Below, one piece after another: positions 52,765 through 61,723 of a stretch of 64,000 bases of DNA (positions within the stretch are counted from its first letter, which is position 1; the number at the start of each line of letters is the position of its first letter). Position numbers and translations under genes: made by a program. Under the pieces are notes generated by a model that saw only the letters and a list, made by a program, of their open reading frames with translations, was not told the origin of the DNA and searched no databases. The stretch comes from Faecalicatena_A orotica (lineage in GTDB: Bacteria; Bacillota; Clostridia; Lachnospirales; Lachnospiraceae), in NCBI RefSeq assembly GCF_040545875.1, contig NZ_JBEPMR010000017.1. The stretch is one strand, 5' to 3'.

Positions 52765-53445
52765 TTATTCCTGTCTTTGTGAACCTCTTTTTTGTTTTAT
52801 ACCTTTGCAAATACGCAGACATGCTTCTATATGCATTATCCAGTGTCTGGAAAAAGGCATCTGTATTAATCCTCTGACGTCTTTTCCACACCAGTAATCA
52901 ATCAGCCAGCGTGCTTCTTCGTCCTCACTTACAACGTTTAATGATATTAAGCGTTCTTTATCGGTATCGGTCATCTTACGTTTTAAATCTGTAAAAGAAA
53001 GGTTTTCTAATATAGTATCTGTACTATTTTTTACTAATGTAGCATAACGATATAATTCCTCTAAATTTAAGGCTTCTGAAAATTCTACAATCTGCTGTTT
53101 TACAAGTTCGTTTCCGGTTGTGATTATGGGAGAACCTATGTATTTCTGGTATTCACCTGAAAAGAAAATTTGTTCGTCCTGGCAGATGAGGGTATGTGCA
53201 ACGATATCTTCTATTCGAAAGATATGCCATATTGAATAAGCAATTGTCTTACTATGATAGCCACCTGCATTTATAAAAGGGATTGCATTAAAATCTTTTC
53301 TGTTCAATTCATCTTTGAGCTGATACAATGTATCAACTAATTGCTGACGCAGCTTCAAAAGAGTTTCTATTCCCTCATGAAAAGAAGCATCTTTTTTGAT
53401 CTGTGTCTGCATTGTTCTATTTAATTCTGACCATTCTTTATTCAA
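52765..53445 (-). CDS. DinB-like four-helix protein
   Basis: A 226-residue protein with the DinB/YfiT-type pattern: SIWHIFRIEDIVAHTLI with a His near residue 73 and a second cluster SRHWIMHIEACLRI near the C-terminus. Three His residues usually bind a metal at one end of the helical bundle. Members include thiol-dependent transferases; the function here is unknown. Confidence 0.75.
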   Translation of the reverse strand: MNKEWSELNRTMQTQIKKDASFHEGIETLLKLRQQLVDTLYQLKDELNRKDFNAIPFINAGGYHSKTIAYSIWHIFRIEDIVAHTLICQDEQIFFSGEYQKYIGSPIITTGNELVKQQIVEFSEALNLEELYRYATLVKNSTDTILENLSFTDLKRKMTDTDKERLISLNVVSEDEEARWLIDYWCGKDVRGLIQMPFSRHWIMHIEACLRICKGIKQKRGSQRQE

Positions 53446-53496
53446 CAGAAGACCTCCATAAGCCTTAACATGATAAATAGTATTAAGTGCTGTTTT

Positions 53497-53847
53497 TTAT
53501 TTTCTTAAAATCTTTTCCATTGCCTTTCCTTTCGCTAATTCATCAATGAGTTTATCCAGATATCTGATTTTCTGCATCAATGGATCTTCAATATCTTCGA
53601 CTCTATAGCCGCATATTGTTCCTTTGATCTGCTTACAATTAGGGTTTATTTGCGGTGCCTCGTTGAAAAAAGTACTGTAATCAGCTTCTTTATCAAGCTG
53701 GGACTGTAATTCTTTTTCTGTATAACCTGTAAGCCAGCAGATAATCTCATTTACTTCCTGTTTTGTGCGGTTTTTCCGCTCTGCTTTTGCAACAAGCAGA
53801 GGGTATATGTCAGAAAACTTCATTGCAAAGACTTTTTTATTTTCCAT
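53497..53847 (-). CDS. DUF2200 family protein
   Basis: A 116-residue protein starting at ATG 53847 (MENKKVFAMKFSDIYPLLVAKAERKNRTKQEV). The conserved IICWLTGYTEKELQ, FFNEAPQINPN and ICGYRVEDIEDPLMQKIRYLDKLIDELAKGK match DUF2200. Function unknown. The start has only a weak ribosome site and overlaps the end of the acetyltransferase gene upstream by 11 bases, suggesting translational coupling. Confidence 0.85.
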   Translation of the reverse strand: MENKKVFAMKFSDIYPLLVAKAERKNRTKQEVNEIICWLTGYTEKELQSQLDKEADYSTFFNEAPQINPNCKQIKGTICGYRVEDIEDPLMQKIRYLDKLIDELAKGKAMEKILRK

Positions 53848-54328
53848 AATAGCTGTGTACCCCTTTATCTGTTTTTTCCATAACAAAATTTGTAAGATAA
53901 ATTCCCTGCCGTTCCACCTGCTGTTCTTTTATAACTTTATATCCTCTGTTTTCAAAAAAAGGTCTTGCAGTAATAGAAGCATGGGTGACAATTTTCCCTT
54001 GGACAGTCTGTTCCAACTGATTGCAAAGGGCGGTGGCAATCCCTTTTCTCTGGTAATCTGCATGCACATATAGACGGTCAAGGTAACCTGTTTTATCTAT
54101 ATCTCCAAAGCCGACAATGGTTTCTCCTTCAACCGCGACAATACTATAATGTTCCTGAAGTGACAGGTTCCATTTTTCTAGATCTGCCTGTCCGGGCGCC
54201 CAGACATTTACTTGTTCTTTCGTATAATCTTTGCTATTAACTATGTGAACTGTATTGTAAAAAAGTTCTGTTATTTCCATGCAATCCGAAGGGAGATATT
54301 CTCTGATTAACATTTCTTTGTCCTCCAT
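53837..54328 (-). CDS. GNAT-family N-acetyltransferase
   Basis: A 163-residue GNAT with IVGFGDIDKTGYLDRLYVHADYQRKGIATALCNQLE (acetyl-CoA binding) and ITARPFFENRGYKVIKEQQV. Similar in layout to YafP-type enzymes. Substrate unknown. Co-directional with the DUF2200 gene. Confidence 0.88.
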   Translation of the reverse strand: MEDKEMLIREYLPSDCMEITELFYNTVHIVNSKDYTKEQVNVWAPGQADLEKWNLSLQEHYSIVAVEGETIVGFGDIDKTGYLDRLYVHADYQRKGIATALCNQLEQTVQGKIVTHASITARPFFENRGYKVIKEQQVERQGIYLTNFVMEKTDKGVHSYYGK

Positions 54329-54536
54329 AATAGTAAATTTGTATCTGTCAAACTGGTGTTGAACAAAATTGCTGCCTCATGGTCTAATAATTTTATTATA
54401 GCTGAAAGCCAGAAAAAAACCATATAATTTATAACTCAAAAAGCTATATAAGGAATTATAGTTTTTTCTAACTCTAAGTAAATACTATTGAAGATTATAT
54501 AATTTTTAGATATGTTATTAAAGGGAAGACTATGCC

Positions 54537-55617
54537 ATGATTATTAGACCAAGATATTTAGATATCCTTACAACCTACCGTGATGTGCCGCTTGTAAAAA
54601 TACTTTCAGGAATACGGCGTTGCGGTAAATTTACTATATTAGAAATACTTAGAAAAGAACTGCTGGAAAGCGGCACCCCATCAGATCATATTATCAGTTT
54701 GCGCTATACCTCGGAAAACTTTGATGATGGAATGACCGCTAAAGAAATGTATCAAGGCATAAAAGAGAAGATGTCCGATGTTGGCTGGTATTATCTCCTG
54801 CTTGATGAAGTACAGGAGGTAGACGGCTGGGAAAAGGCAATTAACAGCCTCCTTGAGGATGCGGACACAGATATATATGTTACAGGTTCAAACTCCAAAC
54901 TGATGTCCAGTGAAATATCCACCTATCTTACAGGCAGATACATCTCCATTCCTGTTTACACCTTGTCTTTTGCCGAGTATCTTGCATTTAAGAAAAACAG
55001 CAGGCTCTCTGAAAAAGAGCTGCTGAATGAATACATCCGCATGGGTGGTTTTCCCATTGTTGCTCTGGGTAACTTTGATGAACGGTCCTCATATCAAATT
55101 GTGGAAGGCATTTATACTTCTGTGATTATTAGCGACATTACCAGGCGGCATCAGGTAAAGAACTTTGATTTGTTTAACCGGGTCGTAAGGTATATTGTGG
55201 AGAACGTGGGCAAAACCTTTTCAGCAAACGTCATTGTTAAGTTTCTAAAAAATGAAGGCCGTGCTCTATCTGTTGAAACTGTATACAATTATTTAGAGTG
55301 GCTTGAGAAAGCTTTTGTCATTTACCGCTGTCCAAGATATGATTTACAGGGTAAGTTAGTACTGAAGACACAGGAGAAATTTTACCTTGCCGATGCTGCT
55401 CTGAAATACAGCATCATGGGTTTTAACCCGAAATCAATTGCAGCCATGCTTGAAAATATCGTGTATTTTGAGCTGCGAAGAAAAGGATATAAATCTTCTT
55501 GAGATAAAGGACCATTATCCCAAATATGTAGTAACATTGGATGAATTTGCTGCGGGAAATGTTAATGGAGTAAAGATCGTACATCTTTCACAGTTTTTGC
55601 TAAGTGAAAAATATTAA
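54537..55617 (+). pseudogene. AAA ATPase (DUF4143 type), truncated by internal deletion and frameshift
   Basis: The main frame (321 codons to 55502) encodes an AAA/DUF4143 protein: P-loop GIRRCGKFT, YYLLLDEVQEVDGWEKAINSLL, VTGSNSKLMSSEISTYLTGRYISIPVYTLSFAEYL. It stops after FELRRKGYKSS. The expected C-terminal end resumes in another frame (LEIKDHYPKYVVTLDEFAAGN...) from about 55495 to 55617, with roughly 50 residues missing between. The Walker A Ser is also replaced by Phe (GKFT for GKST). Probably inactive. Confidence 0.8.
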
Positions 55618-55637
55618 AAATATCTTTTGGGTTTATA

Positions 55638-55679
55638 AGGAAAACAGCCGTGACAGTATATAATCACGGCTGTTTTCCT
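55638..55679. terminator. Bidirectional terminator
   Basis: A perfect 16-bp stem AGGAAAACAGCCGTGA / TCACGGCTGTTTTCCT with a 10-base loop, between the ATPase pseudogene and the convergent kinase-like gene. Confidence 0.88.
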
Positions 55680-55710
55680 ATTTATGTTATCGTCTGCCAT
55701 TAGTACCTCT

Positions 55711-56388
55711 TCATACTTTCTTTTTCCAGCCTGATAGACGGGGGTCATGAATCAAAATCTTATCTTCCGGCAAATCAGACCTCGACCCATTCACGATTAC
55801 ATCCACATGTTTCCACGCTTCCTCCTCCAATAATAAAGGAAGCATCAGGGAATCCCACCAGTCAGCGAATTTTGTGACAGACTCGACGGTACCGCCATTT
55901 TCTCCATTCGCAACATCTCTCTGTACAACACGCTTCCGGGCGATCCCGGGCTCTGTGTCGACCCAAATGGAATATGCCCCAGCTGCGCGCATCGATTTTC
56001 TGCACGCGCCCATGCCCTCTATGATGAGCGCCCTGTCAGGATCGGCATTGATGTAACCGGGACGGTTTTCCTTGATCCAGCTGGCAGGCTTATAAGAAAC
56101 TTTCTTCCCATAGAGCCAGGGGTTCACGATGCCCGCAAGCATCTCATCGTCCCAGTGGACCGGGTCTGCACACCAGCTTACATCATCTGTATGAACCAGA
56201 TCTGCATACAGCAATTCAGCAAGCTTTTTCGCTAAGGTTGTCTTTCCTGAGCCGGCAGCCCCATCAATAAGTATCAAAGGTCTGGGCATGCGATTTAATA
56301 TTTTTGCAGCCAGAACGGACAGTGTTTCTTCCGACCACGATTTTATTTCAAGTGATGGAAGTGTAGTTAATATTGGGTTCATAGGCAC
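55711..56388 (-). CDS. P-loop nucleoside-kinase-like protein
   Basis: A 225-residue protein with Walker A GAAGSGKTT (residues ~45-53), a DD pair after the second strand (VHTDDVSW) and ALIIEGMGACR as the Walker B-like strand. Pattern resembles uridine-kinase-like or AAA_18 P-loop proteins. The substrate is unknown. It is followed on the same strand by accessory enzymes but separated from them by a 14-base gap. Confidence 0.8.
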   Translation of the reverse strand: MPMNPILTTLPSLEIKSWSEETLSVLAAKILNRMPRPLILIDGAAGSGKTTLAKKLAELLYADLVHTDDVSWCADPVHWDDEMLAGIVNPWLYGKKVSYKPASWIKENRPGYINADPDRALIIEGMGACRKSMRAAGAYSIWVDTEPGIARKRVVQRDVANGENGGTVESVTKFADWWDSLMLPLLLEEEAWKHVDVIVNGSRSDLPEDKILIHDPRLSGWKKKV

Positions 56389-56402
56389 TCCTTTACTTTT
56401 CG

Positions 56403-57296
56403 CTATGCATGAGAATATTCGGGGAAATAAAGTTTATTCTCTTCGATTTCTTTTAATATATTTCCCATGCAGAAAAGACGATAATTGTCAGCACTGTCAT
56501 ATTCTTCTAAATCAAATATATCTAAATCAAATTTCTTAGGTGTAAAACCAATGATAACTCTATCAAATGTATCTGGAATTTTCGCTAATACATCTCTAAC
56601 AGAAGTCTCTTTATCTGCAATTATACTGTTAAGATACAATGTCTTTTCATTACACTCATAGCATGCGAAACAATTAAGACTTTTTGAATAATATACATTC
56701 TGGAAATCGCCAGTATAGAACATTTGAAGACCAAACTTATTCGTCTGTTCAAAAGAGCTGTTACAGGTAGTAAGCTTGACCATAGCTAAATAGTTCTCTC
56801 TTTTTTCTTTATTCTTCCTGATTTCTATGAAATCGGCATCTTTTTTTTCTATTACAATATTTTTTTTAACAGATACTTTATACTGCATGCTTTTCCAGAA
56901 TCCAAGATCTTCGTAAAAATTGAGAGCGCTGAGATTTGCAAACAGATATATTCCATCACAAGTGTCACGGTAATCCTTAATAATTTCTTTGATTAATCTC
57001 CCGGCAAAACCCATTCTGCGATACTCGGGCAAAGTCATAACCGTACCAATCTGTATATAGGATCTTTCTTTGTACTCACCATCTAAATTAATTTGAGAAA
57101 ATTTCATAATATTGGCCGAAGCATTAGAAATAATCTTTCCATCAATTTCTATGGAATAAGGTATATATTCTCCGGTATAGTAACCATTGTTATACCAGTC
57201 TGTGAAATCAAAGCCATATATTTCCCGCGTAAGAGAATTTAGAAGCGTTCTCTTTGCATCATCATTAAAATAGTCTTTAATGAAATGTTCCATCAT
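56403..57296 (-). CDS. GNAT-family N-acetyltransferase, two-domain
   Basis: A 297-residue protein whose N-terminal half carries a GNAT core (IQIGTVMTLPEYRRMGFAGRLIKEIIKDY and LFANLSALNFYEDLGFWKSMQYKV). The C-terminal half (residues ~160-297) is a second, divergent domain. Its ATG overlaps the end of the upstream small gene by 4 bases. Substrate unknown. Confidence 0.87.
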   Translation of the reverse strand: MMEHFIKDYFNDDAKRTLLNSLTREIYGFDFTDWYNNGYYTGEYIPYSIEIDGKIISNASANIMKFSQINLDGEYKERSYIQIGTVMTLPEYRRMGFAGRLIKEIIKDYRDTCDGIYLFANLSALNFYEDLGFWKSMQYKVSVKKNIVIEKKDADFIEIRKNKEKRENYLAMVKLTTCNSSFEQTNKFGLQMFYTGDFQNVYYSKSLNCFACYECNEKTLYLNSIIADKETSVRDVLAKIPDTFDRVIIGFTPKKFDLDIFDLEEYDSADNYRLFCMGNILKEIEENKLYFPEYSHA

Positions 57297-57640
57297 AAAC
57301 TCCCCTGCTCATCTATTATTTCGACCTCACTAATATTTTCTATCCTGAGCAGCTTTATGATTTGATTTTTCTTCCTATCTACAAAGCGGACTTTGATCCA
57401 TTCATCATCTGCATCTAATACAAAACAATTCAATTCCGTATTTCCTACTAATTGCAGGGCATCATCAGATTTTATTTTGCAATCTTTACTGACTAATTCA
57501 CTGATTAATTTTGACATATAATTTTCTCCTTTTTGCTTTTTCTCTAATCTTTTTACCGCTGCTTCAAGCCGTTTAACTTTGCCGGGATATGAAGAATAAC
57601 AAAATACAAGGCAAAGGGCTACTAATCCAAACCACTCCAT
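57293..57640 (-). CDS. Small membrane-anchored protein with possible internal start
   Basis: A 115-residue protein. Residues 1-18 are hydrophobic (MEWFGLVALCLVFCY), residues ~20-40 a basic coiled coil, and residues ~42-115 a compact beta-rich domain (DCKIKSDDALQLVGNTELNC). An internal ATG at 57517 (MSKLISELVS) has an excellent ribosome site (AAAGGAG, 9 bases upstream), so a 74-residue soluble form may also be made. Function unknown. I recall similar proteins in other Firmicutes but no characterised member. Confidence 0.75.
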   Translation of the reverse strand: MEWFGLVALCLVFCYSSYPGKVKRLEAAVKRLEKKQKGENYMSKLISELVSKDCKIKSDDALQLVGNTELNCFVLDADDEWIKVRFVDRKKNQIIKLLRIENISEVEIIDEQGSL

Positions 57641-57656
57641 GAGATTCCTCCATTTA

Positions 57657-58181
57657 CTAGAATTCTTCTAGCGTACCATTTTCTAATCTGTAATTGAAAA
57701 ATTCATCATTTGTCATATCTTTAAAATATGTTCTGATAATGCGGCATACTCCGCCATGACTAATGATAAGAACATTTTTTCCGTATTGTTCTTCCTTTAT
57801 TTTATCAATTACTCCATATATTCTGTATGCCACCTGCAACATAGATTCGCCTTCAGGATATCTATATGCAAAATCTCTTTTATTATTAAGAAAACGAAGA
57901 TCATTTCTGTCTACACCCTCATATATGCCATAATTTTGCTCAACAAGAAGGTCCTCTATCTGAATTGCAATATTATTTTTTCGGCCTATAATCTTACTTG
58001 TTTCCACGGCTCTTTTTAACGGGGACGATAAAATAATATCAATATTATAATTTCCCACTGTGTCTGCTAATTTTTCCGCTTGTACTATTCCCTTTTTGTT
58101 TAGTCCTATATCAGTAACTCCACATACTTTATTTTGTGCATTCCAGGAAGTCTGACCGTGACGGGCAACATATAGCTTCAT
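57657..58181 (-). CDS. Histidine phosphatase (phosphoglycerate mutase) family protein
   Basis: A 174-residue protein with the catalytic RHGQT motif (residues 8-12), ILSSPLKRAVETSKII with the second Arg, and the second His in VLIISHGGVCRIIRTYF. Broad-specificity phosphatase or mutase; substrate not predictable. First gene transcribed of the minus-strand run 58181 to 56403. Confidence 0.92.
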   Translation of the reverse strand: MKLYVARHGQTSWNAQNKVCGVTDIGLNKKGIVQAEKLADTVGNYNIDIILSSPLKRAVETSKIIGRKNNIAIQIEDLLVEQNYGIYEGVDRNDLRFLNNKRDFAYRYPEGESMLQVAYRIYGVIDKIKEEQYGKNVLIISHGGVCRIIRTYFKDMTNDEFFNYRLENGTLEEF

Positions 58182-58514
58182 AAAGATATCTCCTGTTTAA
58201 TTTTAGTTTTTACTTGAATTTTATTATGATGTTCATAACGAGTCTAACCAGATAAATTATATCATGCATAAATCTAAAAGGATAGTAAGATATATTCAAT
58301 ATTGCGGCATTAACGCTTACAGAAACGTGAATTTTTTACAGCCTTATCATATTAAAGTGCAGTGTTAACCATAAAATAATAAAAACCAGCTATCCTCTTA
58401 CCAAGGCTAGAGGGCAGCTGGCAATTATAAACGACTATGAGATTTAAAACGTAATCATTAGATGCCCAAATGTTTTTTGATTTTAGGGACGTCTGCGTTC
58501 GAAAAAAGTAGAAA
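58182..58514. other. Intergenic region
   Basis: 333 bases without a credible gene. From 58385 it is part of copy A of the duplicated Rpn region. It contains CCAGCTATCCTCTTACCAAGG, shared with copy B. Confidence 0.5.
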
Positions 58515-59586
58515 CTATTCTAATATTTGCTTCACTTTGTCAATACTGATATTACAGAGAACGGCAATTTCTTCGGGAGACTTGCCCTGCATATATAGTT
58601 TAAAAACCTGACGGACCTCTTGAACTCCTAACTCTTTGCCCTTTCGTATTCCAATCTCTTCGCCGGCCTTTCGTCCAATTTCCTCCCCGGCCTTGCGCCC
58701 AATCTCTTCTCCGGCTTTAAGTCCCCTCTTTTCAGCGCTGCTGATCTGGGTATTATAATCCTTCAATGCCTTTTCCCTTGCTTCATATTCCAGACGTTTC
58801 TTCTCGTCAGCACTTAGATTGAGCAATGTATTGTATGCTTCATCGAAATATTCGTTTGTTTTAGCCATATTCTGAAATTCCTCCTTGTTTTTGCTGCTGA
58901 AGAACCTCATCCATGCAAGAACATCTTCTCCGGTCTTAACCTCAGGAGGCAGTTTTTTCAACTCCAATATCTGAAGTTCCATTTTATCGGAATACAGTTG
59001 TGATGTCTGATCATCCCGGAAATGAATCCTGCGGTAACACTTGTTGTCATTCGGAAAATGGATGAAGTCTAAAATACTTACATGGATACACTTCTGCAGC
59101 TTTTCATAGGACTCACCTTTACGGATCTGGCTGTCAAACATCTTACTAAGGTAGAACAAGGCGCGTTCATCCCAGTATTCAAAGTATTTGACCTGCATTT
59201 CCATATTCATCTGCGTCCCGTCTTTAAGCAGTACCCTTACATCCATGATTCGTTACTGTACACACCATTCTGGTGTGTACAGTAACGGCATCTGCTCATT
59301 AAAGTCGCCTTACGGCGAGGAGCAGATGCTTTGGATCCATCACTTTATTGGCTCCGATGCCGTGCAGCGGAGTGCACGGCACGGTCTAAACAATAACCAT
59401 GATCCCAAGTTTGTCATCAGCGGAGTCCCTCGAAAGCAGTGTGGGCAGAAGGACTGTGTCTTCCACTTCGTCGGGGGACAGGTTCAGCAATGCTGAAATA
59501 AAGCCTTTCCTGACTTTGGGGTTCTGCATCAGTTCCTTGAAACAAAAGTCTACAGTGGGTAACATAATAAAGTTGCTTTGGGTCAT
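58515..59586 (-). pseudogene. Rpn-family nuclease/transposase gene, split by a small element
   Basis: Copy A of an Rpn-type (PD-(D/E)XK) recombination-promoting nuclease gene. Its 5' part (ATG 59586, MTQSNFIMLPTVDFCFKELM) ends prematurely at 59386. Its 3' part is open from 59246 to 58515. The break is a ~147-base insertion flanked by a CCATGAT duplication. The coding sequence on both sides is otherwise close to copy B. The 3' part could still be translated from an internal ATG but would lack the N-terminal part of the nuclease domain. Confidence 0.88.
59250..59396. mobile_element. Small hairpin-rich non-coding insertion element (MITE-like), copy 1
   Basis: A 147-base insertion in an Rpn gene, flanked by CCATGAT at 59243-59249 and 59397-59403. 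It contains the hairpins GTTACTGTACACACC/GGTGTGTACAGTAAC and AAGTCGCCTTACGGCGAGG. It also contains the block CATCACTTTATTGGCTCCGA and TGCCGTGCAGCGGAGTGCACGGCA, shared with the element at 63496. There is no ORF, so it must have been moved by an enzyme encoded elsewhere. Confidence 0.82.
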
Positions 59587-59919
59587 AAAATGAAATCTCC
59601 TTTCCTGTGCAGAAAACGAATGTTACACATGTAAGGAGTTCTTCTGATTTACTATTATCATATCATGAAATACAGATATGTAAAAGACAGGAATCCCTTC
59701 AAAATGTAGTGCAGTGATCGTATTTGTTTTCTGCGGTTCTAATAAGTAATTAATTGGGTAAAACGGCGAATTGCCGATCGAAAAATGAAAGGTGAATACC
59801 TTTCGAAGTTTCTTGGTCAGAGTATATCATGAGATAAGGGAAAGGACAATTAGGCAATATGACGAAATTGGAGTTAGATTTTTCCCATTACTGTTAAGCG
59901 CGTGAAAATAATTTAATGG

Positions 59920-61284
59920 ACCAGCTATCCTCTTACCAAGGGCAGAGGACAACTGGCAACTATAAATTACTACGATATCCGAAGCATGATAATCTGATGA
60001 TCAAATGTCTTTTGATTTCGAAGACGTTTGCGTTTGAAAATGATAGAGACTACTCTAATATTTGCCTCACTTTGTTTATACTGATATTACAGAGAACAGC
60101 AATTTCTTCGGGAGACTTGCCCTGCATGTATAGTTTGAAAACCTGACGGGCCTCTTGGACTCCTAACTCTTTTCCTAACTCTTTGCCCTTTCGTATTCCA
60201 ATCTTTTCACCAGCCTTGCGTCCAATCTCTTCGCCGGCCTTGCGTCCAATTTCCTCCCCAGCCTTGCGTCCCATCTCTTCTCCGGCTTTAAGTCCCCTCT
60301 TTTCAGCGCTGCTGATCTGGGTATTATAATCATTCAATGCCTTTTCTCTGGCTTCATATTCCAGCCGTTTCTTCTCGTCAGCACTTAGATTGAGCAATGT
60401 ATTGTAAGCTTCATCGAGATATTCGTTTGTTTTAGCCATATTCTGAAATTCCTCCTTGCTTTTGCTACTGAAGAACTTCATCCATGCAAGAACATCTTCT
60501 CCGGTCTTAACCTCAGGAGGCAGTTTTTTCAGCTCCAGTATCTGAAGTTCCATTTTATCGGAATACAGTTGTGATGTCTGATCATCCCGAAAGTGAATTC
60601 TGCGGTAACACTTGTTGTCATTGGGAAAATGGATGAAGTCTAAAATACTTACATGGATACACTTCTGCAGCTTTTCATAGGACTCACCTTTACGGATCTG
60701 GCTGTCGAACATCTTACTAAGGTAGAACAAGGCGCGTTCATCCCAGTATTCAAAGTATTTGACCTGCATTTCCATGTTCATCTGCGTCCCGTCTCTTAGC
60801 AGTACCCGTACATCCATAATTCCCAGCTTGTCATCGGCCGAGTCTCTCGAAAGCAACGTGGGTAAGAGGACTGTGTCTTCGACGTCTTCTGGGGGAAGAT
60901 TGAGAAGGGCTGAAATAAAGCCTTTCCTGACTTTGGGGTTCTGCATCAGTTCCTTGAAACAAAAGTCTACAGTGGGTAACATAATAAAGTTGCTTTGGGT
61001 CATAAAATGAAATCTCCTTTCCTGTGCAGAAAACGAATGGTACACATGTAAGGAGTTCTTCTGATATACTATTATCATATCACGAAATACCGATATGTAA
61101 AAGACAGGTATCCCTTCAAAATGTAGTGTACTGGTTTATTTTCTGCGGTTCTAATAGGTAATTAATTGGGTAAATCGACGAACTGCCGATTGAAAAATGA
61201 AAGGTGAATACCTTTCGAAGTTTCTGATGAGAGTATAGCATGGGATAAGGAAAAGAGCAATTAGGCAATATGACGAAATAGGAG
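59920..61284 (-). repeat. Tandem duplication of the Rpn region, copy B
   Basis: The intact counterpart of copy A (58385-59873), about 1.36 kb, same order and orientation, 46 bases from the end of copy A. Confidence 0.88.
60050..61003 (-). CDS. Rpn-family recombination-promoting nuclease/putative transposase
   Basis: A 317-residue protein starting at ATG 61003 with AAAGGAGA upstream; the longer frame to 61078 is rejected. Residues ~1-210 are the Rpn/TIGR01784 nuclease domain: DVRVLLRDGTQMNMEMQVKYFEYWDERALFYLSKMF contains the Asp and the E-x-Q catalytic pair. It is followed by a tandem 8-residue repeat GRKAGEEI (four units) and a C-terminal helix-turn-helix-like KSPEEIAVLCNISINKVRQIL. Rpn proteins are DNA endonucleases that promote RecA-independent recombination. 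Confidence 0.9.
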   Translation of the reverse strand: MTQSNFIMLPTVDFCFKELMQNPKVRKGFISALLNLPPEDVEDTVLLPTLLSRDSADDKLGIMDVRVLLRDGTQMNMEMQVKYFEYWDERALFYLSKMFDSQIRKGESYEKLQKCIHVSILDFIHFPNDNKCYRRIHFRDDQTSQLYSDKMELQILELKKLPPEVKTGEDVLAWMKFFSSKSKEEFQNMAKTNEYLDEAYNTLLNLSADEKKRLEYEAREKALNDYNTQISSAEKRGLKAGEEMGRKAGEEIGRKAGEEIGRKAGEKIGIRKGKELGKELGVQEARQVFKLYMQGKSPEEIAVLCNISINKVRQILE

Positions 61285-61339
61285 TCCTAAAATTATGCCA
61301 GATTTTCTTGTACATTGTTATTAGGCATTTTATGTCAAT

Positions 61340-61650
61340 CCTTATGTCAAGCAAACCGAACCATCTATCTTTGTGGCATAAAACAAAAGATCAGCAGTTT
61401 TGCTTTTCATTTAAGGAAAACAGATGCGGCTGTCAGCCTTGTGACCGTTGGAAGCCGCCAATATTATGTTTACCATTATGAAGGTGCGATTATCTTTACA
61501 GATGTTCAGACGATTCCTTTAAGAGAAACAATAATTATGTTCTATATTACGAATGAGACATTAAGCATTATTGAAAATGCCGCTTATTTTATACCAATAC
61601 CAAAAAAATTGAAAAACTTATTGCTGCATATTTAGAAAAAAAGTAGAATA
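61340..61650 (+). pseudogene. Fragment of a YcxB-like gene
   Basis: A readable stretch (FHLRKTDAAVSLVTVGSRQYYVYHYEGAIIFTDVQTIPLRETIIMFYITNETLSIIENAAYFIPIPKK) resembles the C-terminal half of YcxB-type membrane proteins. It has no good start and shifts frame near its end (the expected IEKLIAAYLEKK is in another frame, ending at about 61647). Probably a decayed remnant. Confidence 0.45.
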
Positions 61651-61723
61651 AAAGAAAACCATACATATAATTACCAGTTAAATTGTTATATTATCAACTC
61701 ATAGAAGGGAAGGTGAAAACATT

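Larger units (their letters stand above)
58385..59873 (-). repeat. Tandem duplication of the Rpn region, copy A
   Basis: A segment running from ACCAGCTATCCTCTTACC to GGCAATATGACGAAAT is repeated directly at 59920-61284 with the same gene and both flanks. Copy A is about 1.49 kb, including a 154-base insertion. Flanking noncoding sequences (for example GAAAGGTGAATACCTTTCGA) are shared too, so the unit duplicated was a whole gene with regulatory sequence. Confidence 0.88.
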
